Shown: one piece after another, positions 36,312 through 46,032 of the stretch
How positions within the stretch are numbered: position 1 is the first letter of the stretch
Layout of the letters: each line of letters opens with the position of its first letter
Source of the DNA: Mycolicibacterium sp.
Lineage (GTDB): Bacteria > Actinomycetota > Actinomycetes > Mycobacteriales > Mycobacteriaceae
Assembly (NCBI RefSeq): GCF_016462945.1
Contig: NZ_JAEMSG010000001.1
Location: forward strand, 37,943-101,942
DNA: 64,000 nucleotides
Direction of reading: 5' to 3'
Position numbers and translations under genes: made by a program
The notes under the pieces: model-generated
What the model saw: only the letters and a program-made list of their open reading frames with translations
The model's database searches: none
What the model was told of the DNA's origin: nothing

Positions 36312-37832
36312 TCACGGGCCGCCGACGACACCCGACACCGACCACGCAAGAGCACAGAGCAGCCCGGTGACCAGGCCCAGCCGGAACCATCGCCACCGCC
36401 ACAACACGACGGCCCCCACCACGGCGCAACCCACGGCGGCAATACCCGGCCAGCCGGACGGCACCGCGACCGCAGCACCGGGTAGCGCTGCAGCGGCATG
36501 CGCGCAGTGCAGCAGCCACCACACCTCGGGTCCGGTGAACCGGATCAATAGATCTGCGGCCGCAGGCCAGAGCGTGGACAGCGCCGCGGCGGCGGTGCCC
36601 AGCACGGTGATCGGTGGGATCACCGGAGCCACAATGAGATTGGCGATGACAGCCACCAGACTGAGCTGTCCCGAAATGGACGCGATCAGTGGCGCAGTCA
36701 CGAGATGTGCCGCCAGCGCGATGCACACCGCATCAGCCAGTGGCTTGGGACATCCGCGCGCCGCCAGCCTCGCCGACCAGACCGGTGCCACCACGATCAG
36801 GGCCGCCGTCGCCGACACCGACAGCATGAACCCGACATCCACGGCCAGTTGCGGTGCGAACACCAGCAACGCGATCACTGCGGCCGACAGCACCGGGATG
36901 CCCTGCCGGCGCCGGGCGGACAGTACCGCCAACAGTGCGATGGCGCCCATCACCGCAGCACGCAGCACGCTGGCGGTGGGCTGCACGACGATGACGAATA
37001 CCCCCAGCGCCAGTGCCGCCAGCGCCACCGCCGGCCGGGGTCCGATCAGCCGGGCCGATAACAGCACGGCACCGCAGACGATGGTGACGTTGGCGCCCGA
37101 TACCGCGGTCAGATGTGTCAGCCCTGCGGTGCGGAACTCCGCAGTAGTAGAGGCACTCACGGTCGCGGTGTCACCCAGCACCAAACCGGGCAGCATCGCG
37201 GCCTGGCCGGCGGGCAGCGCCTCGCGGGCCGCTGCGGCGAACCGGGTCCGCACCCCCTGGGCTGCCCGCTGGACGGCGGACGCCTCGCCGAACTCAGGCC
37301 GGCCGACCGCGGCGAGCGCAGCCACGGTCAGATCCGGTCGTCTCGGCCGGTCGATCCGGGCGCGAAACCGGGTGGGCTGGCCGGCGGTCAGTCGGGCGAA
37401 GTCGACGCCACGCACGAACACCACGACGCGGCCGGAGATGTCGTCGTCGGCGATACGAACCAGTGCGGCCCGAAACATCAGCCGGCCGCTACCCACCGAG
37501 CGCGGGCTCTCCTCGGGCGTCACCGTCACCCAGGCTGTCCTGCCGAACAACTGCCCGACCGGGTGGTGATCCACGGCATGGCTGCGCAGCCCGATGGCAA
37601 CTCCGAACCCGGCACCGACCACCGCAACGCTAAGCACGCCCACCCCGGCCGCGCGCACCACCGGACGCGAGGAGCCCAACGTCCGCCAGATCAGCCACCA
37701 CCCGGTTGCCGCCGCGCAGCAGATCCCCGCGATCAGCGGGCCGATCCGCCAGGTGATCCCGGCGGCGGTCACCGCCCACGCGGTCAGCGCAGCCGGCACC
37801 AGCCGCACGTCCAGCGTCGGCTGCGGTTGCAC
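36312..37832 (-). CDS. comEC: ComEC/Rec2-family membrane protein
   Basis: A 506-residue polytopic protein (at least nine hydrophobic segments). The ComEC competence core is marked by GLTHLTAVSGANVTIVCG and VQPTASVLRAAVMGAIALL. The N-terminal OB-like domain lies at about residues 60-170. The C-terminal metallo-beta-lactamase domain found in ComEC of naturally competent bacteria is missing, as is usual in mycobacteria. Whether it still moves DNA is unknown. It follows comEA by 3 bases. Confidence 0.9.
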   Translation of the reverse strand: MQPQPTLDVRLVPAALTAWAVTAAGITWRIGPLIAGICCAAATGWWLIWRTLGSSRPVVRAAGVGVLSVAVVGAGFGVAIGLRSHAVDHHPVGQLFGRTAWVTVTPEESPRSVGSGRLMFRAALVRIADDDISGRVVVFVRGVDFARLTAGQPTRFRARIDRPRRPDLTVAALAAVGRPEFGEASAVQRAAQGVRTRFAAAAREALPAGQAAMLPGLVLGDTATVSASTTAEFRTAGLTHLTAVSGANVTIVCGAVLLSARLIGPRPAVALAALALGVFVIVVQPTASVLRAAVMGAIALLAVLSARRRQGIPVLSAAVIALLVFAPQLAVDVGFMLSVSATAALIVVAPVWSARLAARGCPKPLADAVCIALAAHLVTAPLIASISGQLSLVAVIANLIVAPVIPPITVLGTAAAALSTLWPAAADLLIRFTGPEVWWLLHCAHAAAALPGAAVAVPSGWPGIAAVGCAVVGAVVLWRWRWFRLGLVTGLLCALAWSVSGVVGGP

Positions 37833-37835
37833 CGT

Positions 37836-38696
37836 TCAGACCCGCACCAGTGGTCGCAGCTTCTCCAGCCGGGCCGGGCCGATACCGTCGACCTCGCCGA
37901 GTTGATCGACAGTGGTGAACGTACCGTTGGCCTGCCGCCAGGCCACGATCGCCGCGGCGGTCACCGGCCCGACGCCGGGCAGGGTGTCCAACTGCTCGGC
38001 GGTGGCGGTGTTCAGGTCGAGCGGGCTGGAAGGTTTGGGGCTGGTGGCTGTGCCGCGGCCCACTAAGCCGCCCTGCGGCGACCCGCCGCCCACCGAACTG
38101 CCCAGCACCGCCGGGTGCCCGGCCGGGGTGGCGATGCCGACCACGATCTGCTCACCGTCGGCGACACGGCGGGCCAGGTTCAGCCCGACGGTGTCCGCCC
38201 CGTTGAGCGGACCGCCTGCCGCGGATACCGCGTCGGCGATGCGGGCACTGGGTGCCAATGTCACCAGGCCGGGCTGCGCCACCAGTCCGACGACACTGAC
38301 CACCACCGACTGCTCGGCCTGTTGCGTCGGCGGGGGCGTTACGGCGGTGCCGGGTCGCGGCACCGTCGAGGCAACCATCTCCACCGGCGGCAATTTCGCC
38401 GACGATACCGGCGCCGGGTGGTCGCGGGCCAGGGTGAACACCGTGATCAATACGGCGAGGGCACCGACGACCCCGAGGGCAATGCCGCCGACGCGACCGG
38501 GATCGGCGCGGATAGCTGCCAGCCAGGCCCGCCCGCGGTGTCGGTCGTCTGACACCCAACTGGGTGCCAGCGGTGCCGCGTCGGCCAAGCCCTCCTCATC
38601 GTCGTCGTCCTCGCTGTCGTCGTCCTCGGTGTCGATCCGGCCGGGTCGCGCGAACAGACGACGGTGCAGGATGGCCAGTGGCTGCTCGGTTCCCAT
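37836..38696 (-). CDS. comEA: ComEA-like helix-hairpin-helix DNA-binding protein
   Basis: A 286-residue protein. The cytoplasmic N-terminus has an acidic run (DTEDDDSEDDDDEEG). One membrane segment (VGGIALGVVGALAVLITVF) follows near residues 68-88. A SLBB-like region (VSVVGLVAQPGLVTL) comes next, and at the end a helix-hairpin-helix pair (LNTATAEQLDTLPGVGPVTA and LGEVDGIGPARLEKLRPL). ComEA binds incoming DNA at the cell surface in competent bacteria. The ATG at 38696 is the most likely start; an in-frame upstream lead up to 38783 looks noncoding. Confidence 0.88.
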   Translation of the reverse strand: MGTEQPLAILHRRLFARPGRIDTEDDDSEDDDDEEGLADAAPLAPSWVSDDRHRGRAWLAAIRADPGRVGGIALGVVGALAVLITVFTLARDHPAPVSSAKLPPVEMVASTVPRPGTAVTPPPTQQAEQSVVVSVVGLVAQPGLVTLAPSARIADAVSAAGGPLNGADTVGLNLARRVADGEQIVVGIATPAGHPAVLGSSVGGGSPQGGLVGRGTATSPKPSSPLDLNTATAEQLDTLPGVGPVTAAAIVAWRQANGTFTTVDQLGEVDGIGPARLEKLRPLVRV

Positions 38697-38817
38697 CCGG
38701 CGACCGTAAAGTCGACAGCCGACCCACAACAGCCGGCGACACCGCGCCGGTACCGGGCTGTGGATCAATCCCGGACTGTGCAATCAGGACGCAGTCAGGA
38801 CGCAAGAAGGAGAAGAC

Positions 38818-39876
38818 ATGGGTTCAACGACGGACCGACCGCTGCGGGTGATCCAGTGGACCACCGGCAATATCGGCCGCCGATCATTGCACGCGATCAT
38901 CAGCCGACCGGATATGGAACTGGTGGGTGTCTTCGCCCACGGCGCCGACAAGGTCGGGGTGGACGCCGCCGAGTTGGCCGGCTGGCCGGAACCGACGGGC
39001 ATCACTGCCACCAATGACATTGATGCACTACTCGCCGCGAAGCCGGACGCCTGCTGCTACAACCCGCTGTGGCCCAGCATCGACGAACTAGAGCGGTTGC
39101 TGGCCTCTGGCGTCAACGTCTGCACATCGGCGGCCTGGATCACCGGCGGCAAGCAGACGTCTGCCGACCTGGACCGAATCCGAAAGGCTTGCCAGCGAGG
39201 CGATTCCACGATCTTCGGCAACGGTGCACACCCGGGTATGACCAATATGGTCGCCATGGTGCTGTCCGGTTCCTGCGAACGGGTCGACGAGATCCGGATC
39301 ACCGAGTCGGTGGACTGCTCCACCTACGAGTCGGCCGGCACTCAGACCGCGATGGGCTTCTCCTGCGATCCCGATACCCCCGGACTGGCTGAGAGCGTGC
39401 GACGGGAGAGTGAGGTGTTCGCCGAATCGGCGGCGATGATGGCCGACGCGATCGGCGCCGACCTCGACCGGATGAGCTTCGACGTGACGTTCACGCCGGC
39501 CACCGGCGACACCGATCTGGGATTCATGACGATCCCGAAGGGAACCATCGGCGGGGTGATGGGCTACCACCGCGGCTGGGTGGGCGAGCGCAATGTGGTC
39601 AGCGTCGGGTTCAACTGGATCATGGGTGATCACGTGGCACCACCCAAACCACTGGAGCACGGCCACGTCATCCAGGTGTTCGGAGTGCCGAACATGCGCA
39701 CCGTGCTGCACTGCCTGCCACCTAAGGAGTGGACCGAACCCGGTTTCATGGGCCTGGGCATGATCTACACGGCCATGCCGGTGACCAATGCGGTGCCGAT
39801 GGTGGTGGCGGCCAAACCGGGCATCGTGACGCTCAAGGACCTGCCGCCGGTCACCGGTCGCTTCGCGGCTCGCTGA
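38818..39876 (+). CDS. DapB-like NAD(P)H-dependent dehydrogenase (amine dehydrogenase family)
   Basis: A 352-residue protein with an N-terminal Rossmann fold (RVIQWTTGNIGRRSLHAI). It belongs to the dihydrodipicolinate-reductase-like proteins related to 2,4-diaminopentanoate dehydrogenase (NGAHPGMTN, ESVDCSTYESAGTQTAMGF, ending GIVTLKDLPPVTGRFAAR). The substrate is unknown. GAAGGAGAAG precedes the ATG. The gene sits between comEA and degV, where M. tuberculosis has no such gene as far as remembered. It overlaps the 3' end of convergent degV by 26 bases. Confidence 0.75.
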   Translation: MGSTTDRPLRVIQWTTGNIGRRSLHAIISRPDMELVGVFAHGADKVGVDAAELAGWPEPTGITATNDIDALLAAKPDACCYNPLWPSIDELERLLASGVNVCTSAAWITGGKQTSADLDRIRKACQRGDSTIFGNGAHPGMTNMVAMVLSGSCERVDEIRITESVDCSTYESAGTQTAMGFSCDPDTPGLAESVRRESEVFAESAAMMADAIGADLDRMSFDVTFTPATGDTDLGFMTIPKGTIGGVMGYHRGWVGERNVVSVGFNWIMGDHVAPPKPLEHGHVIQVFGVPNMRTVLHCLPPKEWTEPGFMGLGMIYTAMPVTNAVPMVVAAKPGIVTLKDLPPVTGRFAAR

Positions 39877-40720
39877 CTCCGGACTCAACGACGGGCTCGA
39901 TAGCCAGCACCACCCCGACCGCACCCGGGCCCAGGTGCACCCCGAGCACCGGACCGAGATCGGTGACGACCGCCGGACCGCAACCCGGCAGCGCACCGGC
40001 CAGTGTCGCGGCTACCTCGGCCGCGCCGGCGGGGTTGTCGACGTGATGTACCGCCAATGCGGCGCGCCGCTCCCCCACCACCGCGAGGACGTGTTCGACC
40101 ATCGCCACCGTCGCCTTCGACGTGGTGCGGACCCGCTGCGCGAGCACCAGCTTGCCGTCGTCGATCCGCAGCAGCGGTTTGAGCGCCAGCGCGGTTCCCA
40201 GCCAGGATGCGGTAGCCCCGATCCGGCCACTGCGGCGCAGGTTCTCCAGGCGCTGCACCACCAGGAAGGCATATACCCGTGGCACCGTGGATTCCGCCTG
40301 TGCCGCAACGGTACTGAGATCCTCACCCTCGCGAGCGGCTCGTGCGGCAGCCAGCGCCACGAAGCCGGTGCCCATTCCCGCCGACTTGGAGTCGATCACC
40401 CGCACCGCGCCGTCGAACTCCCGGGCGCCATGCTGCGCGGCCCCGAGTGTGCTCGACAACTCGTTGGAGATATGCACGGCTACCACACCGTCGCCGCGGG
40501 AGTCCGATAGCGCTTCGCGGTACACCGCGGCCAACTCGGTCGGGCTGGCGCCGGCGGTGGTGACCTGTCGCTGATACAGATCGCCCGGCGCCTCGTCGAC
40601 ACCGTCGCGCAGATCGTCGCCGTCGACGAGGATATGCAGCGGCACCACCCGGATTCCCCACTCGGCGATCATGGGGTCAGGCAGCCGGGCCGAGGAGTCG
40701 GTCACCACGATCACCGGCAC
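39851..40720 (-). CDS. DegV-family fatty-acid-binding protein
   Basis: A 289-residue two-domain protein with DegV hallmarks: VIVVTDSSARLP at the start, VPLHILVDG, SSTLGAAQHG, VIDSKSAGMGTGF and RLENLRRSGRIGATASW. Family members bind a single fatty acid and hand it to fatty acid kinase (FakB role). A mycobacterial FakA partner is not in the window. It is the last gene of nadD-rsfS-gpgP-octT-degV (Rv2417c). Confidence 0.92.
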   Translation of the reverse strand: MPVIVVTDSSARLPDPMIAEWGIRVVPLHILVDGDDLRDGVDEAPGDLYQRQVTTAGASPTELAAVYREALSDSRGDGVVAVHISNELSSTLGAAQHGAREFDGAVRVIDSKSAGMGTGFVALAAARAAREGEDLSTVAAQAESTVPRVYAFLVVQRLENLRRSGRIGATASWLGTALALKPLLRIDDGKLVLAQRVRTTSKATVAMVEHVLAVVGERRAALAVHHVDNPAGAAEVAATLAGALPGCGPAVVTDLGPVLGVHLGPGAVGVVLAIEPVVESGVSEPRSDR

Positions 40721-40723
40721 CCG

Positions 40724-41470
40724 CTACTCCCCACCTTCGTCGTGCCTCACACCGGCTTCAGCAAGAGCCTTGAACATCAACTCGGCGACCGCCTCATGCG
40801 CCTCGAAGTTCCAGTGGATCCCATCCGGATTGCCGCGGCCACCCAGGACGTGCGGTTCAACGGCTTCTTTGAGATCGACCAGCGGTATGCGGTGACGTTC
40901 TGCCCACGCCGTGATCGCCCCCACAGTTCCCGACCGGCCGCGGTGCGAATATCCGTAGGTCTCGGCGATGTGGACCGAAGGTAGCGACGCCACAATCGGG
41001 ATGCCGGGGCGATTGAAGTCGATTGCGCCACGGGTCATTTCGAGATATTCGACACTGAGGCGCGGCGGAAGTGCCGACCGTGAGACCGGTGACAATCGCG
41101 GTTGCAGCCAACCGTAGGAGTCGCGCACCCACCGCCGCAACCACGGCGGGCGCAGATAACGGATCGACTCGCGCAGCGCTGTCGGCAGCGGTGAGGGTAG
41201 CGAATCCATGCCGCTGGTGGCGAAAATCACCGCGCCCGCCCTCGGCAGCGCCGCCCAGGAACGTGGATCCTGAGTCGCCGCCCACCACACGTCCCGGCAC
41301 GTCCATCCGATTCGGCCGATGAGTTCCAGATCCCAACCAAGCTGGGCGGCAACAATATTGGGCCAGATGCGTGAATCATCGGCAGGCAGACCGCCCTGCG
41401 GTCCGTAGTAGGACAGCGAATCGGCGAAAACCAGCAGGGCCTTACCAGGCGGGACAACCTCAGAGGACAT
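40724..41470 (-). CDS. octT: Diglucosylglycerate octanoyltransferase OctT
   Basis: A 248-residue SGNH-fold acyltransferase. The nucleophile block is [13 protein letters not shown] (Ser in place of the usual GDS). Other blocks are [10 protein letters not shown] and the C-terminal [19 protein letters not shown] with the Asp-x-x-His pair. Orthologue Rv2418c octanoylates diglucosylglycerate, an early step of methylglucose lipopolysaccharide synthesis. The ATG at 41470 gives the same length as Rv2418c and overlaps gpgP by 11 bases. Confidence 0.9.
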   Translation of the reverse strand: MSSEVVPPGKALLVFADSLSYYGPQGGLPADDSRIWPNIVAAQLGWDLELIGRIGWTCRDVWWAATQDPRSWAALPRAGAVIFATSGMDSLPSPLPTALRESIRYLRPPWLRRWVRDSYGWLQPRLSPVSRSALPPRLSVEYLEMTRGAIDFNRPGIPIVASLPSVHIAETYGYSHRGRSGTVGAITAWAERHRIPLVDLKEAVEPHVLGGRGNPDGIHWNFEAHEAVAELMFKALAEAGVRHDEGGE

Positions 41471-42128
41471 CGTTGGCAACCTGAGCGGAAGCGTTCCACA
41501 CGTCCAATCTCCAGCGAAGGTCTGCGAATGCAGCGTCGGCGCCACCGTGCGCGGACAACTGCGCCCAACTGGCATTACCCATCCCGCCGAACACCGGCCA
41601 GTTCTCGACCGGTACCTGAAGCAGTGCGGCGGTCAGCGCGGCGATGAGCCCACCGTGCGCCACCAACACCACCGGCCGGTCCGCGTCGTCGCCACCCCAG
41701 TCAGGTTCACCGGCCACCAACTCCTCGACCAAAGGCACGCTGCGGTCGGCGACGTCGACGCGGCTTTCCCCACCATGCGGCGCCCACCTCGCGTCATCGC
41801 GCCAGGCGTACCGCGCCCCGGGTGAGCCGGCGTCGACCTGTTCGTGGGTCAGGCCCTGCCAGTCGCCGAGGTGAGTCTCCCGGAGCCGGGAGTCCTTGCG
41901 GACCGGCAGTTCACAGCACTGGCCGAGGGTCGCGGCGGTGTCGAATGCGCGCCGCAGGTCGGAGGAGACGATGAGCAACGGCTGCCGTGTGGCAAGTACC
42001 TCGGCGGCGGCCAGAGCCTGGGCCCTGCCGAGGTCGGTCAGATCGGTGTCCAGCTGGCCCTGCATCCTGCTACCGGCGTTGAACTCGGTTTGTCCGTGCC
42101 GCAGCATCACCAATCGCCGCACCCTCAC
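41460..42128 (-). CDS. gpgP: Glucosyl-3-phosphoglycerate phosphatase GpgP
   Basis: A 222-residue histidine phosphatase. The catalytic motif is [10 protein letters not shown], the second His is in [13 protein letters not shown], and DLRRAFDTA and [13 protein letters not shown] are typical of the phosphoglycerate mutase superfamily. It makes glucosylglycerate for methylglucose lipopolysaccharides (Rv2419c). It starts at GTG overlapping the rsfS stop (GTGA). Confidence 0.93.
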   Translation of the reverse strand: MRVRRLVMLRHGQTEFNAGSRMQGQLDTDLTDLGRAQALAAAEVLATRQPLLIVSSDLRRAFDTAATLGQCCELPVRKDSRLRETHLGDWQGLTHEQVDAGSPGARYAWRDDARWAPHGGESRVDVADRSVPLVEELVAGEPDWGGDDADRPVVLVAHGGLIAALTAALLQVPVENWPVFGGMGNASWAQLSAHGGADAAFADLRWRLDVWNASAQVANDVL

Positions 42129-42511
42129 GTCGGTGCGCCCTCTGCGGGCGCCTCGTTGAGATCGACCGCAACCACGGGGCAGTCCCGCCAGAGCCGGTCC
42201 AGCGCGTAAAAGTTGCGTTCGTCGACGTGTTGGATGTGCACGACGATATCGATGAAATCCAGCAGCACCCAGCGGCCTTCCCGGGCCCCCTCGCGGCGGG
42301 CCGGTTTGTATCCGGCCAGTCGCATCTGCTCCTCGACCGCGTCGACGATCGCATTGGCCTGCCGCTCGTTGGTGGCCGACGCGATCACGAAACAGTCGGT
42401 GATCACCAGCTGTCCTGACACGTCGATGACGATGATGTCTTGGGCAAGTTTATCGGCGGCGGCCTGTGCCGCCACGGTGGCCATCAGGATCGCTTCGGCC
42501 GTGGCGGTCAT
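42125..42511 (-). CDS. rsfS: Ribosomal silencing factor RsfS
   Basis: A 128-residue protein that binds L14 and blocks subunit joining when nutrients are short. Motifs are [36 protein letters not shown] and [19 protein letters not shown]. The ATG at 42511 overlaps the nadD stop (ATGA). Orthologue Rv2420c. Confidence 0.95.
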   Translation of the reverse strand: MTATAEAILMATVAAQAAADKLAQDIIVIDVSGQLVITDCFVIASATNERQANAIVDAVEEQMRLAGYKPARREGAREGRWVLLDFIDIVVHIQHVDERNFYALDRLWRDCPVVAVDLNEAPAEGAPT

Positions 42512-43125
42512 TGATTCACCCGGTAGAGACCCCGTTTGTTGACGTACTGCACGACGCCGTCGGGCACCAGATACCAGATCGGTCGCGCGTTGGCTGCACG
42601 CGACCGGCACTCGCTGGACGAGATTGCCAGCGCGGGCACCTCGACGAGGGTGAGGGCGTCGGCGGGCAATTGATCGATGGCGGCCGCGATGTGCTGGCCG
42701 TCGAGTTCGTAGCCGGGGCGACTCACGCCGATGAACTTCGCCAGCCCGAACAACTCCTCCCAGTTCTGCCAGGACAGGATCGAGGCAAGCGCATCTGCGC
42801 CGGTGATGAAGTACAGATCACTGTCGGGGTTCTGGGCGCGCAGATCCTCCAGCGTGTCGTTGGTGTAGGTGGGTCCGGCGCGGTCGATATCGACGCGGCT
42901 GACCGAGAATCGCGGATTGGACGCGGTCGCGATGACCGTCATGAGATAGCGGTCCTCGGCGGCTGTGACATGGCTGCGGGCCTTCTGCCAGGGCCGGCCG
43001 GTCGGCACGAACACCACCTCATCGAGGCCGAATAGATCCGCGACCTCGCTGGCGGCGACCAGGTGGCCGTTGTGGATGGGATCGAACGTGCCGCCCATCA
43101 CGCCGAGCCTGCGCCGGGATTGCAC
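42508..43125 (-). CDS. nadD: Nicotinate-nucleotide adenylyltransferase NadD
   Basis: A 205-residue enzyme that turns nicotinate mononucleotide into deamido-NAD, which NadE (57364-59364 in this window) converts to NAD. The nucleotidyltransferase motif is [16 protein letters not shown], and the second motif is [13 protein letters not shown] (ISSTxxR type). The GTG at 43125 gives [12 protein letters not shown]. An ATG at GVM is a shorter alternative. It heads the nadD-rsfS-gpgP-octT-degV operon. Confidence 0.95.
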   Translation of the reverse strand: MQSRRRLGVMGGTFDPIHNGHLVAASEVADLFGLDEVVFVPTGRPWQKARSHVTAAEDRYLMTVIATASNPRFSVSRVDIDRAGPTYTNDTLEDLRAQNPDSDLYFITGADALASILSWQNWEELFGLAKFIGVSRPGYELDGQHIAAAIDQLPADALTLVEVPALAISSSECRSRAANARPIWYLVPDGVVQYVNKRGLYRVNQ

Positions 43126-43225
43126 AGGGAGCCAGCTTACGGGAGCCCACGTTGGACCTCGGCAGTCGGGAGACACCGATTGTGCCGGTGGCTATCGTGT
43201 GGCAGGTGTTCAAGCAAGACCACCG

Positions 43226-44665
43226 ATGACGCGCATCCTGGCCATCGACCAAGGCACTTCGGCAACGAAGGCGGTCGTCGTCGACGGCGGCGGACGAGTG
43301 TGTTCGATCGCCGAGGTCGAGCTGCGGCAGGCATATCTGCCCGGCGGGGGGGTCGAGCAGGACCCGCGTGCCCTGCTCGATTCCGTCATCACCGCGGGTC
43401 GTCGTGCTTTGGCCGAGGCCGGGTTGGCGGTCCACGGGGTTGCGTTGGCCAATCAGGGCGAGACGGTGCTGGCCTGGGACCGTGCCACCGGGGAGCCGCT
43501 ATCGCCGGCGATCGTCTGGCAGGATCGACGCGCGGAGTCGATCTGCGCGGAACTGTCGATGTCCGCCGAGGGCATCAGAGCTCGCACCGGACTGGTACTC
43601 GACCCGTATTTCTCCGCACCGAAGATGGCGTGGATACGGCGCAACCTGACCAGTGCCGGCGTGGTCACCACCACCGACACCTGGCTGGTGAACCGGCTAT
43701 GTGGCGCGTTCGTCACCGACGCGGCCACGGCCAGCCGATCACTGCTCACCGATCTGGATACTGCGCGATGGAATGACGAACTGCTCAACCTGTTCGGCTT
43801 CGCCGGTGAAGCGCTGCCCGGAATCGTCGGCTGCGACGAGATCATCGGCAGCACAGATGTTTTCGGACCCCGGCTGCCGGTGGCCGGGTTGATCGTCGAT
43901 CAGCAGGCCGCACTACTGGCCGAGAGTTGCCTGGAGCCCGGCTCGGCAAAATGCACGTACGGCACGGGTGCATTCCTGCTGGCGCAATTGGGCGCCAACC
44001 CGGCGCGCTCGAACTCGGGGCTGACCACCTCGGTGGCCTGGCGTCTGCGAGGGCTCACGTCGTACTGCATCGACGGCCAGGTCTATACCGCCGCCGCCGC
44101 CGTGCGCTGGGCGATCGATCTGGGTCTGGTGGAATCGGCGGAACACCTCGACGTCACTGCGGCCCTCTCCAGTGACGGCGCGCTGTGCGTGCCCGCACTT
44201 GCCGGACTCGCCGCCCCGTGGTGGGATTCCGGCGCCACCGCCACCTTCACCGGCATGACACTGTCCACCGGCCGGGGCCAGTTGGTGCGCGCCATGCTGG
44301 AGGGTATTGCCGCGCAGGTCGCTGGACTCACCGAGTTGATCGCCGTCGATCTCGGCCAACCGCTCACCCGACTGCGGGTGGACGGCGGGCTGACCCGCTC
44401 TGGTGTTCTCATGCAGGCCCAGGCCGATCTGGCTCAGCTGCCCATCGATACCTACCCGTCGCCGCATGCCACCGCGCTCGGTGCGGCGGCGTGCGCCCGA
44501 CTGGCCCTCGATCCGACAATCGACCCCGCCGAAGCGGTCGACGAGTGGATGCCACAGCACACCTACGAGCCACGGTGGTCGGCCGATCAGGCAGCCGAGT
44601 TCATCGCACGGTGGAAACGTGCCGCGCACACGGCGCTCTCGGACCGGGAGACCACAACACCATGA
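43226..44665 (+). CDS. FGGY-family carbohydrate kinase (glycerol-kinase-like)
   Basis: A 479-residue sugar/polyol kinase. The N-terminal phosphate loop is LAIDQGTSATKAVVVDGGG, and DQQAALLAESCLEPGSAKC and YGTGAFLL form the second half-site. The FGGY signature LRVDGGLTRSGVLMQAQADL is close to the glycerol kinase form. It is shorter and diverged from classical mycobacterial GlpK, so the substrate may be glycerol or another polyol. A candidate -10 TATCGT lies at 43193-43198. Its stop overlaps the next gene (ATGA). Confidence 0.8.
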   Translation: MTRILAIDQGTSATKAVVVDGGGRVCSIAEVELRQAYLPGGGVEQDPRALLDSVITAGRRALAEAGLAVHGVALANQGETVLAWDRATGEPLSPAIVWQDRRAESICAELSMSAEGIRARTGLVLDPYFSAPKMAWIRRNLTSAGVVTTTDTWLVNRLCGAFVTDAATASRSLLTDLDTARWNDELLNLFGFAGEALPGIVGCDEIIGSTDVFGPRLPVAGLIVDQQAALLAESCLEPGSAKCTYGTGAFLLAQLGANPARSNSGLTTSVAWRLRGLTSYCIDGQVYTAAAAVRWAIDLGLVESAEHLDVTAALSSDGALCVPALAGLAAPWWDSGATATFTGMTLSTGRGQLVRAMLEGIAAQVAGLTELIAVDLGQPLTRLRVDGGLTRSGVLMQAQADLAQLPIDTYPSPHATALGAAACARLALDPTIDPAEAVDEWMPQHTYEPRWSADQAAEFIARWKRAAHTALSDRETTTP

Positions 44666-46032
44666 CCGTCAGCGATGTCATCGTCATCGGTGGCGGAATC
44701 GTGGGATGCGCGATCGCCCGCCACCTGGCCGGTACTGACCTGTCGGTGCTGCTGCTCGAGGCACGCGACGATATCGGCGACGGAACCAGCAAGGCCAATA
44801 CGTCGCTGCTACACACCGGCTTTGATGCCCCACCGGGAACCCTCGAGTCCCGGCTGGTGGCTCGCGGCTATCACCTGCTGGGCGAGTACGCGCAGCAGAC
44901 CGGAATTCCGGTGGAACGTACCGGAGCGTTACTGGTCGCCTGGACCGACGACGAGCGCGACACCCTGCCCACGCTGAAAGACAAGGCCGAACGCAACTCC
45001 TACCACGCCTGCGAGATCGTCGGAGCGGACGAGGTTTACCGACGGGTTCCCCACCTCGGGCCCGGGGCGCTGGCCGGACTGACCGTCGCGGGCGAGTCGA
45101 TCATCTGCACCTGGACCACCAATCTGGCACTGGCCATCGACGCCGTGGGACGAGGTGCCCAACTCCGCCGGTCCACCCGAGTGCTCGACGCGACCGTCGG
45201 CGCCGATCACACGACGCTGTCCACCACGCGCGGGGAGGTGAGCGGCCGCTGGATCATCAACGCCGCGGGGCTCGGAGCCGACCACCTCGACGCCGCATTC
45301 GGGTACCGGCGCTTCACCGTCACCCCGCGCCGCGGCGAGCTTCTGGTGTTCGACAAGCTGACCCGGCCACTGGTGCCCTGCATCGTGCTGGCCGTGCCGT
45401 CCGCAGTCGGCAAGGGTGTCCTGATCAGTCCCACCATCTACGGCAACGTCATGGTCGGTCCGACATCCGAGGACATGGATGACCGCACCGCCACCGGCAC
45501 CTCGGAAGCCGGATTCGACTTCCTGCTCGCCAAGGGCCGGGCATTGATGCCGACACTGTTCGACGATGAGATCACTGCGAGCTACGCCGGGCTGCGTGCC
45601 GCTATCGACCGCAGTGATTATCTGATTGAGCTGGACGCCGACCAGCGCTACGTGCTCGTCGGTGGAATCCGCTCGACCGGGTTGACGGCCGGGATGGCGA
45701 TCGGCGAGCACGTCGCGGGGCTGCTCGCCGAAGCCGGCCTCGATACCAGAGGCCGCTCGGATCTTCCGCCGCCGCCGCTGATGCCCAACCTCGGCGAGGC
45801 CGGGGTGCGGCCCTACCAGGACAGCTCACGTATTGCCGCGGACCCCGAATACGGCCGCATCGTCTGCTTCTGCGAACGGGTCACCGCCGGTGAGATCCGC
45901 GATGCTTTCCACACCCCTATTCCCCCAGTTGATTTCGACGGACTGCGCCGACGCACCAGGGCGCTGAACGGTCGCTGCCAAGGGTTCTACTGCGGCGCCG
46001 CGATTGCGTGCGAACTCGAGTCCCGCGCATGA
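44662..46032 (+). CDS. FAD-dependent glycerol-3-phosphate dehydrogenase-like protein with BFD-type [2Fe-2S] domain
   Basis: A 456-residue protein. The DAO-type FAD domain starts with DVIVIGGGIVGCAIARHLAG; LLLEARDDIGDGTSKANTS and GGIRSTGLTAGMAIGEHVAG are typical of GlpA/COG0579 proteins. The C-terminal 70 residues form a BFD-like cluster domain with ligands CFCERVT and CQGFYC. Relatives oxidise glycerol-3-phosphate or 2-hydroxyacids. It overlaps both neighbours by four bases and so is made together with the kinase and the third gene. Confidence 0.8.
   Translation: MTVSDVIVIGGGIVGCAIARHLAGTDLSVLLLEARDDIGDGTSKANTSLLHTGFDAPPGTLESRLVARGYHLLGEYAQQTGIPVERTGALLVAWTDDERDTLPTLKDKAERNSYHACEIVGADEVYRRVPHLGPGALAGLTVAGESIICTWTTNLALAIDAVGRGAQLRRSTRVLDATVGADHTTLSTTRGEVSGRWIINAAGLGADHLDAAFGYRRFTVTPRRGELLVFDKLTRPLVPCIVLAVPSAVGKGVLISPTIYGNVMVGPTSEDMDDRTATGTSEAGFDFLLAKGRALMPTLFDDEITASYAGLRAAIDRSDYLIELDADQRYVLVGGIRSTGLTAGMAIGEHVAGLLAEAGLDTRGRSDLPPPPLMPNLGEAGVRPYQDSSRIAADPEYGRIVCFCERVTAGEIRDAFHTPIPPVDFDGLRRRTRALNGRCQGFYCGAAIACELESRA

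Noticed and set aside
36312..37832. ComEC as evidence of active natural competence
   Set aside because: The metallo-beta-lactamase domain is missing and no pilus or uptake genes are in the window.
44185..44661. In-frame plus-strand extension of the GlpA-like gene back to 44185
   Set aside because: It overlaps the kinase in another frame and is Arg/His-rich. The ATG at 44662 starts the FAD motif directly and overlaps the kinase stop.
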